Shown: positions 1 to 11,840 of the stretch, one piece after another | Numbering within the stretch: the stretch's first letter is position 1 | How the letters are laid out: each line of letters begins with the position of its first letter | Source: Daedaleopsis sinensis | Lineage: Eukaryota; Basidiomycota; Agaricomycetes; Polyporales; Polyporaceae | Length of the DNA stretch: 64,000 nucleotides | Direction: 5' to 3' | NCBI GenBank assembly: GCA_033807695.1 | Contig: CM066304.1 | Span: forward strand, 372,001-436,000 | Made by a program: the position numbers and the translations under genes | Notes under the pieces: generated by a model | The model's input: the letters and a program-made list of their open reading frames with translations, nothing else | The model's database searches: none | What the model was told of the DNA's origin: nothing

Positions 1-823
1 TCTTGTACAAGCCCACAGTCATCGCGCTCAGCTGTTGCGCGAGACTCGTTCCCGAGCCGAAGTTGAACACTAGGCGAAAGTTGTGTTGCCAGAAACAGCT
101 GATCCGCAGCCGTGGCACGCTCGAACGTTGGTTCTGCTCCGTGCCCTGTGGCTGGATGCGCTGAATACACCAGGCGAACACTGGGATATTTGAATATATG
201 CATGCGGGGCTTACGAGATAGTACTCACACGCAACGTCAGACCGAACATATGGCGGAGAAGGACGCAGATACGTCGGTTCGTCGGGGGAGCGAGGTAGGG
301 ATGTGGAAATATCGATGAGGGTGGTGGCGTCGTTGAATGTACGTGATATGGTGACCGCATCTCGCGGACTGTATTCGTGGTCGGGACACTACATGCCTGT
401 GAAGAACTGCAGGACTCACTTTGCCGGCCAACCAAGGGAGAAGTTGACCTTGGATATCCGAGTGGCCTGGTCAAACATCTCCAGCAACTGCGCGCCCTCC
501 ACCGCGGGGTCCCAGTCCTTGCGCAACTCCGGTGTGACCAGGACGGACTTCCACGCCTCCAACGACACGGGCTCGTCGCCAATGGCCACTTCGAGAACTG
601 CGCGGTGGATGCTGTCCCCAGACTTGTTCTGACGGCGGTGAACGATGACATCGGTGAGTTCGGGGGAAGACGTCGCACGGCCCTTGCCCTTGGTCGGCGG
701 GTTGGGGTCGCTGGAGACAGGTACACGTTTCCACTCTGGGGAAGAGTGCGAAGTGAGGAGTTGTCGGAAGTGTGCTTGAGCGTTGTCGAGAGCGTCATAC
801 CACGACTGGTGTAGTCTGCGCAT
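1..823 (-). CDS. START-like (DUF3074-type) protein, copy A, 3' part cut by the window edge
   Basis: Minus-strand gene with exon 1 at 420-823, exon 2 at 229-368 and exon 3 from 180 down past position 1. The start (Met-Arg-Arg-Leu-His-Gln-Ser-Trp-Tyr) was chosen because the family begins with a similar HxSWYDAL segment; an open frame extends upstream to 1027 but its extra residues are not family-like. Intron 1 (369-419, 51 nt) restores the segment GWPANPRDAVTIS, and intron 2 (181-228, 48 nt) restores YVRSDVALFAWCIQR, both typical of the fungal DUF3074 START-like fold. Such folds bind hydrophobic ligands in other families; no ligand can be named here. The nucleotide sequence looks identical to copy B where both are present. 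Confidence 0.65.
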
Positions 824-1318
824 ACCGCATGGGTGGAATATTGACAAGTCAGAGGGATATATGCGCACCTTGTACCATCCATTGTGTGTCGTCAGAGGTT
901 CGTGAGTGGTCGTTATATATGGCAGTAGTCGGCGCAATGTTGTGGGGATCTGAACACGTGAAGCACGCCACGTTGTCTCCGCGAGATTAATGAAGTAAGA
1001 GGGAGGGTTGTTGAGCGCGTCGTTCACAACAGCGACAAGCGTTCAGACGGCGTGGAGGTCGTCGTAGACGAGAGTCAAGGCCAAAAGGCGCGAATCCCGA
1101 CGCCGACGCGAGGAGGAGGATGGTAAGGTCGAGAGAACGTGCACGCTGATTGCCGAAATTGCCATATTCGGGTTTTCTAAATGGATTATCCGATTTTACT
1201 CATTGATCTCGGACGCCCACCCCAACGAGTCACCCACAAGTTTGCAAAAAACCTCCTGTGAGCGATATCCCAGCACCTCATCGATATCGATCCTCATCTC
1301 CAGGCTCGGCAATTGCAG
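824..1318 (+). pseudogene. Former intergenic/promoter segment of pyridoxal kinase without its start codon (unit A)
   Basis: This stretch aligns with 32472-32965, the region between the START-like gene and pyridoxal kinase. Shared pieces include TTTACTCATTGATC, ACAAGTTTGCAA, GAGCGATATCCCAG and CATCTCCAGGCTCG. Directly after CAGGCTCG the unit lacks the ten bases ATGGCGACAG, which contain the kinase start codon. It continues for about ten similar bases (GCAATTGCAG) and then becomes unrelated. The kinase gene is therefore represented only by its 5' leader. Confidence 0.7.
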
Positions 1319-4119
1319 GTCGCTGCACCGACGTCCACACGCCACTCTGGGCTGAGATCGCGTACGCCGCTCGTGCTTCCGCCCCCGCTGTCCGGACGTC
1401 CACCAGCCTCCACCAGCTCCCCGCTCTGTCCTCTGACGCAGGCAACCACGCACTCGCCTCAGCCGCCCTGCGCCCGCCACTCGGTGCGTGCTATTAATAC
1501 CACGCATATGCCCCCGTTCACTCACCCTCGTCCTGCACGTCTCCCTTCGTCTCCCGCACAGCGTCCCTCCGTGCTCGCCCTCGCTCCGTCCGCTCTCTCT
1601 TCCTCACCCGCCCCCGCCCCCGCCCTTCCGCTCCGTCCAGCCTGTTTCTGAACCCACGTCGACAAGCATGTACATACTCGGCGTACGGCCATTCGCAGGG
1701 CCCGCCCCATGCACATACATCTTGCTTGGGAAGACGGACTGATTGGCAGAGGGACGGACAGAGAGAGGCTCGGATGGTAAGTCTCCCACCAACACCGTTC
1801 CGACACCCGCTCTACCGCCCGTCCGCGCCCCTCCCGCCGCGTGAGTCTCGTGTACGAACACTCGAGTCCGCGCACACGCATCATCGAGCGAGTGCGTCCG
1901 CATTCGTCTGGTCGTCGCGGGTCGACGTGCGAGTGTGACCCCAAGGCGCGTCCTCCGACCACAGCCGTCATCCCGCCGCAGCTCAGATCTCCGTACACCC
2001 GCCGTGCGTGTCAGGACGCGGGGATGCCGGAGACGATTCCACTACCGACGTCGAGAGCCCGCGCTGTGCGTAACGGTGAGTACCGGTATCTCCTACGACC
2101 ACAGATTGCCAAAACTCACCGGGACTGTGTCTCTAGCGCTGTCGACGACGTCCGACACGGTCCCCGCGTGCGCACAGTCCGTCAGCGGCGCCTCGTCCCC
2201 GAGAAAACGCCAGACACGGCGGTCCAGTCGTCGAGCGCACACTCCAGCGCGACGCGTACCGCCCCGCCCCCATCTGGCGCGACTCGGCGTGAGCGGACAT
2301 ATGGACCCGCGTCTGGCGGGAGTCGTTCTCTCGCGCACCGCGTCCCTCCATGCTCGCCCTCGCGCCGTCCGCTCTCTCTTCCTACTCCCGCCCTTGGCTC
2401 TGAACGCACATGCTCGGCATAGACCCACTCACAGGGCACCCCAGTATCCATCCTGTACGTCTCCCGCCAATACGGTCCCATCACCAGTTGTACCGCGCGT
2501 CCGCGCACCCTGTACATGTCCCCCCCGCCGCTGCGAGTCTCGTGTACGAACAATAAACTTGACGCACACGCATCGAGCGAGCGTGCCCGAATTCACCTGC
2601 AGCCGCCTGCTGTTCGACGTACGAGTGAGACCCCAAGGTGCGTCTTCTCCGCGCGCACCCGTCATGCTCTTTCGCCGATAGACGGTTCGGACGGGGCCTG
2701 CAAATCTCTCCGACACCCGTCCGAACCGTCATCCCGCCGCAGCCGTAATGCACGGTACGTATCCCCCGCTTCCGTTCTCGAACTGGCTCACTCACCTTTG
2801 CGTTGCGTTGCTGAAGCAGTTCGCCGGCCGGGAAGCCCATGCCGCACGCGCGGAGACGACTCCGGTGTTGTCTTTGACGGCGGGAGCCCGCGCGGTGTGT
2901 ACCAGTGAGCACATCCCCGCGACTACATATTCCCAAAACTCACCGAGATCGTGTTGCTAGCGCCGTCAAAGACGTCCGACACGCGCGCGGCCCGAGAGAA
3001 CGCCAGACGCGGCGGCCCGTGTCGTCGAGCTCACGCTCCAGCACGATGTGTGCCGCCGCGCCCCATCTGCCGGGTCTCGCCGTGAGCAGTGCTTCAAAGG
3101 GCTGAGAAAACGGATAACGCACCTGATGTCGCACATCCACGTCTTGGGCATGGTACGCGCGCAGGACCCTAAGTCGGGGAGTGGCACACAGCATGCCCGA
3201 CGGCGTTCGTCCCGCGGGAGGCGGAAGGCGGGAAGTGCAGCCGGCGAGCATCGATAGTCGCCCAAGCGTGACCGTCGCGGGCTCGTGCGGGCGGCGGCCG
3301 TCTGCGCGCAGACGTCGCTTGGGCTCCGCGCTCAACGAACGCGGTCGACGCACTAGCTTGCGCATCACGCAGATCCCACTCCGCGCATCCATTCCCCGCG
3401 CACGAGTGTGAGTGTCGGTGCGTGATGCCCGGCAACTTGAAGCAGTCGGCATCCACGCCGATGCCGTGGAGCGCGCCCAACGCGACTCGAACGCGCGCCA
3501 CCGCCCCTCGTGCAACCCGTCGGGCCTGAAGTAAGCATCCAAACCTGTAGTTCAAGATGCGTGCTCAATGACCGCTTTCCCAGCCACCTCACGTTCTCTC
3601 ACTGACGAACCGTACGTCGCCCTTCAACAGACGTGCAACAAGGCATCGGCTCCCGTCTCTAGCGTCCCACAAACCGACTGGACCGTCTTCTCGAGCGTGT
3701 CCGAATCGCTGGCAGGGCCGACCACCGTCCGAGCTATCCGCGATACTCGAGACGACACACAGGTGCGTCTCCACCTCTTTCTCTCGCCTATGCGACTCTC
3801 CTGGCACCGACGACTCGAACGGGGACAGTGGAGACCCCGTCCGAGCCGTCGCCTGACCGTCTACGACTCATGGCACGCGTGCGTGTCCGCTATCGGGCCT
3901 CTTCATGTCTGACCCACACGAATGCGGCAGTAGCCGGCTCGTTCGCGCAGCTGCGCAATGCGCCCGGTACGTACGAGGCCGAGAGCACGCGACGGGCCGA
4001 CGTACTCGCCCCGCCTAGTGGACGACAAGCACGCGCTTCGGGACGATGCGCCAGTCTCGCGGGAACTCGCAGGGACTCGGAGATGGCAGGCATCTCCGTC
4101 TCGCCGTCGCTCGTGCGTG
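1319..4119. repeat. Unit A spacer with a ~780-bp internal duplication (1540-3085)
   Basis: The segment beginning GCGTCCCTCC at 1561 recurs at 2340. TCTCGTGTACGAACA at 1846 recurs at 2538, and CGACGTCCGACACG near 2147 recurs near 2967. The two halves are diverged and interrupted by indels, so this is an old duplication. Many open frames cross the block on all strands, but they are rich in Arg, Ser and Pro, overlap each other and match no family I know. From 3100 to 4119 I see nothing I can name. Confidence 0.6.
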
Positions 4120-4421
4120 TGCTCAGCTCATCCGCAGCGCAGGCAAGATCGAGCTGCTCTCGCGCATCTTGCCCAAGTTCTTCTACACGGGCCGCCGGCG
4201 TCGACCCCCGCGAGCTTGCGCGTACCTTGCACGCCGTCGTGGCTTCGGCCATGGCCACCAAGGGAGCTGCGCAGTCCGGTGAGCACGGTCGGTCGAGCTG
4301 CTCTCGCGCATCTTGCCCAAGTTCTTCCACACGGGCCACAGAGTAAGTCATCGTGGCGCATCACTGTAGATCTCTTGTACTGACCACGGTCCTCATTTCT
4401 TCCAGATGACGAAAGTTATTC
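4120..4421 (+). pseudogene. Decayed fragment of a SWI/SNF (SNF2-family) ATPase, unit A
   Basis: At 4126-4194 the plus strand reads LIRSAGKIELLSRILPKFF, matching the start of the C-terminal helicase lobe of Snf2/Sth1/Brg1 ATPases (family pattern: SGK-hELL-RhLPKF-AT-H). The same segment is repeated at 4292-4342, followed by TGHR and then a GTAAGT. At 4389-4420 the bases spell VLI-FFQMTKVI, the next family block, but with a frame break. Only about 60 codons are recognisable and nothing of the Walker or DEXH motifs is near, so this is a remnant. Confidence 0.5.
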
Positions 4422-5979
4422 ATACGCCTCGCGCGAGGGATGATATCTGCGTACTAGGTCAGATCCGCGGTGCTGGGAGACCCTGAAGATGGGACGACTC
4501 CAACGTACCCGTGCTGCGCTGGATGTCGTCCAGCTCCGGGCTGACAACGCAGAGCGAGTCGGCGTCGTCCGTCACGAGCTTGCGTGGACGCGGACGCGGA
4601 GGGTGCCTGCGCCGTCTATAGCCCGCGTGCATCGCAGCCTGGGGCATCCTCAGCTATCCGGGATCGCTGCGAATTCGGCCGGAGCGACGTACCGTCGTCG
4701 AGCAGAGCCGCGGCAGGCGGCAAGTGCTGATCCAGCGGCCGAGAGCAGCCGGAGCGAGCTCGGGAGGCCCAGACGTGCATGAGCCGTCGTGGCTGGTTGT
4801 GGGTTGTGGCCTGTAGATTCCTCGGTAAGCAACGCCCGCTGCGTCTTCTACGCGATGACGACGACATCTGCGTACCAGGCGAGGTCAGAGCCAGTCGGCA
4901 TTGGTCCGTCGGATTCGGACACGAAGGGGCCTGCGTGGTACGGTGAGAGACCCTGCGGAAGTCGTAGAACACGACGCGACGCGTGACGCCGTGCCTCGTG
5001 CCTCGAGGCCTGGGGCGTGTCAGCGTCGTTCAGGATCGCCGCGAACATGCCCGGAGCGAGGTACCGTCCAGGCGGCCGCGGCGGGATCTGTTTGCTGCAT
5101 TGAGAGGTGTCCAGCACCCGGCTGATGACGTCGCCGTCGGCCGTCGCGAGCTTGCGCGTACGATGGGCGGCGCGCCTGCGCGCCGTCGTGGCCTCGGCCC
5201 ACGGACGCGGACAAGGAGGAGGCCTGCGCAGTCCGGTGAGTACACTTTGGCAAAGATAAACAGACTTGCGACGACTCACTCGAATTGCAGCAGGGACAGG
5301 TATACGTGGGCTAGAACTCGGTGAAGGTACAGGTGGATGTCAATGCACACGATGAGACCCGCGTGCATTGCAACCTAGCACGTGGTCAGCATCGTGCGGG
5401 ATCGCTGCGAACACGGCCGCAGCCACGTACCGTCGTCGAGCAGAAGCACGGCGCCCGGCGAGTGTTGTTCTAGCGGGCGTGAGCGGCGGCAGCAAGCCCG
5501 GGACGCTCAGACGTGCAGGAGCCGTCGTTACTGGCTGAGACCAACGTCTTCCTCGCGCGGAAGGCGATATCTGCGTACCACGTAAGATCAGCCTGAGAGC
5601 GAGCGAGTTTCGCCAGCTTGCACGTACCATGCGCGGCGCGCCTGCGCACCATCCTGCCCTCGGGCACGCTCAAGGACGCGGAGGGAGCCTGTGCAGGTTA
5701 GTGAGTACAGGTGAGCACAATCGAGCCAGCATGCACAGAGCCGCAACGACTCACATGGTTCTCGTAGAATACCACACGATGCGACACGCGTGCATCGCGA
5801 CCTGGCGTGTGGTCAGCATCGTCCAGGATCGCTGCGAAACCGGCCGGAGCGACGTACCGTCCGGAAGAGCGTCGAGTACAAGCGCGGCGCTGAGTGCTGC
5901 TCCCGCGGGCCCTGCAAGCGGCGGCCGAGCCCGGGGGACTTGCATGAGCCGTAACTCCTGAGACATGGACAGGCCACGG
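4422..5979. repeat. Unit A block of 370-430-bp imperfect sub-repeats
   Basis: A conserved core beginning GATCGCTGCGAA and containing CGTACCGTC recurs at 4662, 5034, 5400 and 5827 (spacings 372, 366, 427). A second core, CGAGCTTGCGCGTAC, recurs at about 4207, 4577, 5148 and 5617. On the minus strand the copies share a weak protein-like pattern (RYVAPxxFAAIxxDAD), but no copy has a continuous frame through the block. I do not recognise the source. Confidence 0.6.
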
Positions 5980-8639
5980 TCAGTATTCTAGATGTGACAT
6001 TGACGGCGTACTGACGATCTAGTACTCACCGGTGGCATAAGCGGCGTTGGCAGTCGCCTTGGGATACGGTTGCGCACCAGGATGGTTCCTGCGCAGTGCA
6101 CGACGGTAGCGAGTCGATACGCGTATGTGCTGATTGATGTATGTCACTGAAATATACGGATGTGAGTATGATGATGTTCGCGGTCAATGAAGCAGATACG
6201 CACTCAGTATGTGATGGTGAGCGAGCACGGCCCGGGCTTGGATAGGAAGGGTACAATGCCGGTCTGTGTAAGTCAGTCTGCGTGATATGTCAGGGTTGGA
6301 CACATGTCACTTGACACCACGAACACGGAAGCACACACCTGTGCGAGTCAGTCAGTACCAACGACGTGCGAATAGATCGTATGAGGGGGGGAGGGAGCTA
6401 TGAGGTGAGGACAGTGGCAGGGGATGCAGTCCACCTGCTCCTGTCCGGGGTACTTATCCTCCCCAGACCTGGCCCGTGCGCAGGTCCCGCCCCCTCGGCA
6501 CATACGTACGACCCCGGGATCGGAGCAGCATGCCGGTTAAGCGAGCTATTGTGCCAGCGAGCCGGAGCTTAGAGAAATTGGGGTGGGGCGACGTGCGAAC
6601 GAGAGAGGCGGAGCTTGCGCGATTCGGCGGAGGATGTGAATGTTCCACACTTTCGCAGCTTTCGCATCAGCTCGGTTGTCTCTAGCGTGTGCTTGGCATG
6701 CTTGGGCGCTCGGCTGTCAATGATGCGAAATGGGCGGGCGGGCGTACGTGTTTTGGGGGCTCAGGGATGGAGGATGGGGTGTGGAAGGCAGTTCCGGCTG
6801 TTTGCAGCTATTCCCAGATTTCCAGCATCCTTCGTTGGGGTTCTGTGCTTGACCGGACCTTTGTAATGCTCTTGTTGCAGCTGATGCTGAAGCCATGAAG
6901 TCTTGCGTCGTGTGGACGAATATCTTCAATAGTGCTCGAACGGCGGAAGTTTGAATATACGTGTGTGGAAGGGAATTCCGATCTGTTTTTTGCCTTGACT
7001 CGGGGTATCTGTATCTGACAGCACAAGAAGAGTTTTTATTAGCTATTTATCTAGGAGATGAGTGCTGCAGGAGGACTGCAGCTTGCGTGAGTTGACAATA
7101 TCGGCCAAATCGTAGGCGGGCGTTCAGTAGCACATTCCGAAAGGAGTATCCGAGACGGCCGAGTGTTCTAAGCGCTCACCCGCCGCGATCCTCGGACTCC
7201 TCCCGGGTATGCTCACTCTCGCTCTCCGCCCCACAGAAACAATTGCTACCGTACTTTGTATTGAAAAGATACACTACGAGACGTATTATGCGATGAAATG
7301 TCACTGAGAGTAGTGTCAGATTTGCAACACTGGCATGCAGCCTTTGAACTTGATACTAGTATTAATCTATCCCGGGTTACTACTGTGCGCACTGAGAGAC
7401 ACACACCAGGCATTAATGCTCTCCTATATTGACTGCCTGCGTAGACACTCCGGGGCTGGACGAGTGCTGGGCCGGCAGGAGTCGCACGGAACTGAAGTTT
7501 CCGAGGTGGCCGCACACGGAACCGTACTATCACGGAACATCATGTACCTTGGCAGCCAGGAGTACATCACAGTTGTAAGCGGCGGCGGCGGGATCACTTT
7601 AGATCCTGCCATCATTGAAACACCGCTTGATAGCTTGAGCTTCAGGCTGCTGACTGTGCGTACCGTTGGCACAAACCCTGCCATTTCGTCCATAAAGTAT
7701 TCTTTCAAGCTACTCATCGTAAAGATGTGCACGTACTTGCCAGTGCAAGTACTCATAGACACCAATCCCCCAATTCCGACGTACCATACAGAGCAGAGTC
7801 CAGACATGCCAATTCCGCCCATATCGGACGGCTCCACATCATTCTCCTCCCGACGCTTACTGTTGCCGTGCCAAGGAGCCTCCCGCTAGTCACCCTCGGC
7901 ATGTGCTCACTGCACACCCATGTCTCCGGGTGTTTGCTCCTGAAGCTTGCAGTGTGTCTCGACTTGAATGGCAGAATATAGTCGTCAAAGCAAGGACAGA
8001 CTCGGAGGAGAGGATTGGGGAGAGCAGCTCATTATTTACGCCCAAACACAATTTGACTCGGTTCAGTGATTTGCAGCGAAGCGAATGTTTGGCGATGGTG
8101 TGTGACCATCTCGTCATGTCCTGCTCGCGCCATAGCGGCTAGAATATTCTTGTTACACAAGGCACAAGCGCGGATCACCCCACAGGCTACTGACAAGTAC
8201 TGTACATATCCGAATTTGTGCGCTCGTCCCACTTCTTTCCCCGCCCCAACTCACCGCCAACATCGTTCACGCCCATTGCAGCAGTCCCGGGAGGACGTAC
8301 CAAGGAACGCAGGTCCTCGTGCACACCGACGGTGTGTTGTTGACTGGGACGGCCATGCAAGCCTGGTAAGCAGTTCAGCGATCACTTCTCTGATGCACGA
8401 TGCACTCAGACTTATCTGCGGACATGGTACAGCAAGCACGATCTCCCACCCTCCGTTTGACACCTGAGCTCAACTCGGAGCGGTGGGTCACTGCAAACGC
8501 ATCTATCGCAAGAGCAGGCACGCGGAACCGTGTCGATTTTCATCAAGACATAGGTGAGCTTTATTCCTGCGTATCTCTACACCGTCCTGAGCATGAGCTG
8601 ACAGGTCAAGGTCAGACCGACACTGCAGAACGTGCAATA
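5980..8639. other. Unit A unassigned spacer
   Basis: No gene can be supported. A 184-codon plus-strand frame at 7335-7889 is open here and in unit B but truncated to 94 codons in unit C (28401-28685), and the opposing minus-strand frame is also disrupted there. Two segments, 6655-6960 and 8250-8560, are the places where the units disagree in conflicting patterns. Confidence 0.5.
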
Positions 8640-10118
8640 CAAGTCCGAGACTGGTGAGCTTCCATTTCGTTGTTCATGCCCCCGCCGGAGCGCACACTTA
8701 CACTGCCTTCAGCTTCTCGTGCGGTACGCTTCTTCAATGGGAGGTCCTTTGGCAGCCATCGCGTGGGTTCAAGTCCGGAGACTCGGACATGGTACTGTGC
8801 TGAGCGGGCAGACTAGATCGGAAGAGGATGGAGACGTCAGGGCGAGCCTGATCAGCCTGGTGAGTCGTTGTCAAACATGTGTCACAACGGTCATTCATTT
8901 CCATGAAGGATTCCGGTACATCGCTGCACGTAAATCCGAGCGAAAGATGACTGTCGCACCACAGACACCGGAACAGGCTCGCACCACGAGGAGTCCATCT
9001 ACAAGTGAGAGCCGGGCAACCAGTCCTGGCCCGAGTGGATCGCCTGTCGGCTGAAGGGCGCACTAGCACAAGATTTCGACCCAAGACCAGCCTGCGCCGC
9101 CTCAAGCCTTCCGGAATATGGCAGGTCTAAGGCCGAGTATCAACCAGTCCGACTCGCAGCGTGTGGGGGCCGTGTCACCAACTTGTCCAGGTCGAGAGAC
9201 CAGGTCATACCTCGAGATGCACAGGTTCAAGTCCAGGTACGTATTCTCGTAGACTCGCTCTTCAAGTTGGCAGCTCCGAGTCAGTGTCTTCACTGACGGT
9301 GACACTCAGTTCAGCACGAGCGCAGACACTGGATGGTTCCAGCCCGGGAGTCGAGTTCCTTCTGCAGGTCAGATGCAACCGAATCCCAAGGCATTCACTA
9401 GAGCAAGATTTCTAGGCCATCGAGACTGCCCGAAAACCAAGTCCGCCCAGTTTAGTTCCAGACTCGGAGACGGTCTTCAAGTGTAGCAGTGACATCTTCG
9501 GGCACGAGCCCCGGGCCAGACAGATATCTGGACAGAGCAAGCCGCATCTCGAGCTCGCAGTGCGCGGTCAGACTCTGCAGCGAAAACCCCGGTGGGGAGC
9601 AGATGTCGACATGTTCGCCGAGAAAGCCGACTGGCAGGTACGTGATCTCGTCGATTCACTTTGCTCCGAGTCAGCGTGGTCATCAGTGACATTTTCCAGC
9701 ACATTCCCAAGAGCAGCATTCAACGTCTAGAGCTCGCAGTGCGCGATGAGACTCTGCAGCGAAGACCGGGAGAGAGCATGGCGGTCGGGAGCAAGCAGGG
9801 ACGGTGGATAGGCGCCCGTGCTCGAGACGTGTTTCTGAGCGAGTCTGGTGGGGTCGTAGCTCGGGCTCATAGAGCGAGTGTGGCCGGGTCGTATTTCGAG
9901 TCCATAGTAGTGTATTCGAGAGTGTATTCCAGTCAGGTATTCAATGCGACGAGAATCTTGTGTGCCGAACCGAACTTGAACATCTCATTCTTCCCCTCCC
10001 CCGAAATCTCCCCTCCATCCCGTGTGCTCTATGCCTCAAAAACTCCCGTGTGCTCTACAGCCCAAAAAACTCCCTAACTTACGAATTCTCTCCAAGGCAG
10101 GCAGTCTCCACGTCACCT
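8640..10118. repeat. Unit A exon-like repeated block
   Basis: GAGCTCGCAGTGCGCG followed by ACTCTGCAGCGAA occurs at 9551 and again at 9730. Around 9230-9320 and 9640-9700 two similar GTACGT...CAG stretches look like decayed introns. One plus-strand reading is repeated as LELAVRxxTLQRxP. These resemble modules of an intron-rich gene, but no frame joins them and I cannot name a family. An open frame at 8632-9054 (140 codons) is kept in all three units without evidence of function. Confidence 0.4.
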
Positions 10119-11345
10119 CTACTCAACGCCGCACAGCATGCACTTCACTCCGGCAAACAAATATATTCGCGTGGCTACATCATCGCGCGCTACGCTACCC
10201 GCGCCCCCGCCCGAGCACACCAACGCTGTCCAAGGTAACTGAGAGACGAGGTCAGAAGAACCCTTCGTCGAGAGTTGCACGTCCCATCCGTGAGCAGATG
10301 GAAGGGAGAACTCGACAGACCGAACGAGCCGACGGATTTCGCGCAATGTGTGAAGTTCTTCCATACTATGTTCGGCATGCGGAGGACGGTAGTCGTCCTC
10401 GGGCACGATAGAGTAGTCTACCGTGAGAGCCTCCCTGTCAATGGCAAAGCGTATTCGCTCGACAGACACGCCGTTGCCGTAGCCTATGAGAAGAGGAACA
10501 CGCGAGCCGCGTTGCTGCACAGTCTTGTACAAGCCCACAGTCATCGCGCTCAGCTGTTGCGCGAGACTCGTTCCCGAGCCGAAGTTGAACACTAGGCGAA
10601 AGTTGTGTTGCCAGAAACAGCTGATCCGCAGCCGTGGCACGCTCGAACGTTGGTTCTGCTCCGTGCCCTGTGGCTGGATGCGCTGAATACACCAGGCGAA
10701 CACTGGGATATTTGAATATATGCATGCGGGGCTTACGAGATAGTACTCACACGCAACGTCAGACCGAACATATGGCGGAGAAGGACGCAGATACGTCGGT
10801 TCGTCGGGGGAGCGAGGTAGGGATGTGGAAATATCGATGAGGGTGGTGGCGTCGTTGAATGTACGTGATATGGTGACCGCATCTCGCGGACTGTATTCGT
10901 GGTCGGGACACTACATGCCTGTGAAGAACTGCAGGACTCACTTTGCCGGCCAACCAAGGGAGAAGTTGACCTTGGATATCCGAGTGGCCTGGTCAAACAT
11001 CTCCAGCAACTGCGCGCCCTCCACCGCGGGGTCCCAGTCCTTGCGCAACTCCGGTGTGACCAGGACGGACTTCCACGCCTCCAACGACACGGGCTCGTCG
11101 CCAATGGCCACTTCGAGAACTGCGCGGTGGATGCTGTCCCCAGACTTGTTCTGACGGCGGTGAACGATGACATCGGTGAGTTCGGGGGAAGACGTCGCAC
11201 GGCCCTTGCCCTTGGTCGGCGGGTTGGGGTCGCTGGAGACAGGTACACGTTTCCACTCTGGGGAAGAGTGCGAAGTGAGGAGTTGTCGGAAGTGTGCTTG
11301 AGCGTTGTCGAGAGCGTCATACCACGACTGGTGTAGTCTGCGCAT
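10119..11345 (-). CDS. START-like (DUF3074-type) protein, copy B, complete
   Basis: Complete copy of 375 residues from exons 10942-11345, 10751-10890 and 10119-10702 (404+140+584 nt, an exact multiple of three). Residues about 45-120 hold the ELTDVIVHRR and WKSVLVTPELRKDWDPA segments. Residues 130-180 hold the SRTFNDATTLIDIS strand, and LFAWCIQRIQP opens exon 3. The C-terminal ~40 residues after QLPWTAL are low-complexity and not family-like, so an additional 3' intron is possible. No signal peptide or membrane segment is visible. The gene faces away from the former pyridoxal kinase promoter. It is preserved open in every unit while the surrounding spacer has no coherent frame. The family name rests on motif resemblance, not on a search. 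Confidence 0.65.
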
Positions 11346-11840
11346 ACCGCATGGGTGGAATATTGACAAGTCAGAGGGATATATGCGCACCTTGTACCAT
11401 CCATTGTGTGTCGTCAGAGGTTCGTGAGTGGTCGTTATATATGGCAGTAGTCGGCGCAATGTTGTGGGGATCTGAACACGTGAAGCACGCCACGTTGTCT
11501 CCGCGAGATTAATGAAGTAAGAGGGAGGGTTGTTGAGCGCGTCGTTCACAACAGCGACAAGCGTTCAGACGGCGTGGAGGTCGTCGTAGACGAGAGTCAA
11601 GGCCAAAAGGCGCGAATCCCGACGCCGACGCGAGGAGGAGGATGGTAAGGTCGAGAGAACGTGCACGCTGATTGCCGAAATTGCCATATTCGGGTTTTCT
11701 AAATGGATTATCCGATTTTACTCATTGATCTCGGACGCCCACCCCAACGAGTCACCCACAAGTTTGCAAAAAACCTCCTGTGAGCGATATCCCAGCACCT
11801 CATCGATATCGATCCTCATCTCCAGGCTCGGCAATTGCAG
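11346..11840 (+). pseudogene. Start-less pyridoxal kinase leader in unit B
   Basis: Identical in content to 824-1318, with the same ten-base loss over the start codon at 11830/11831. Homology to the true locus ends at about 11840. Confidence 0.7.

Larger units (their letters stand above)
1..10522. repeat. Array unit A
   Basis: This is the first unit in the window and starts inside exon 3 of the START-like gene. Order: gene exons (1-823), former intergenic promoter (824-1318), ~780-bp doubled block (1540-3085), SNF2-like remnant (4120-4421), 370-430-bp sub-repeats (4180-5965), unassigned sequence (5980-8640), exon-like repeated block (8640-9800), then the 3' end of the next gene copy from 10119. 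Against units B and C it has a private version of 8250-8560. Confidence 0.9.

Noticed and set aside
211..882. 223-codon minus-strand frame over the START-like gene and its B and C copies
   Set aside because: It is in the wrong frame; splicing two introns gives a family-like protein in the other frames.
1935..2681. Open frame of 248 codons in the array spacer, repeated in all units
   Set aside because: It overlaps several other frames on both strands, is dominated by Arg, Ser, Pro and Thr as expected from GC-rich random sequence, and changes length in unit C.
2940..3542. 200-codon minus-strand frame in the spacer
   Set aside because: Present in all units but it overlaps two other minus-strand frames of similar length and gives no recognisable motif.
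7335..7889. 184-codon plus-strand frame and the opposing 137-codon frame
   Set aside because: Both are broken in unit C by indels and substitutions, so there is no sign of coding constraint.
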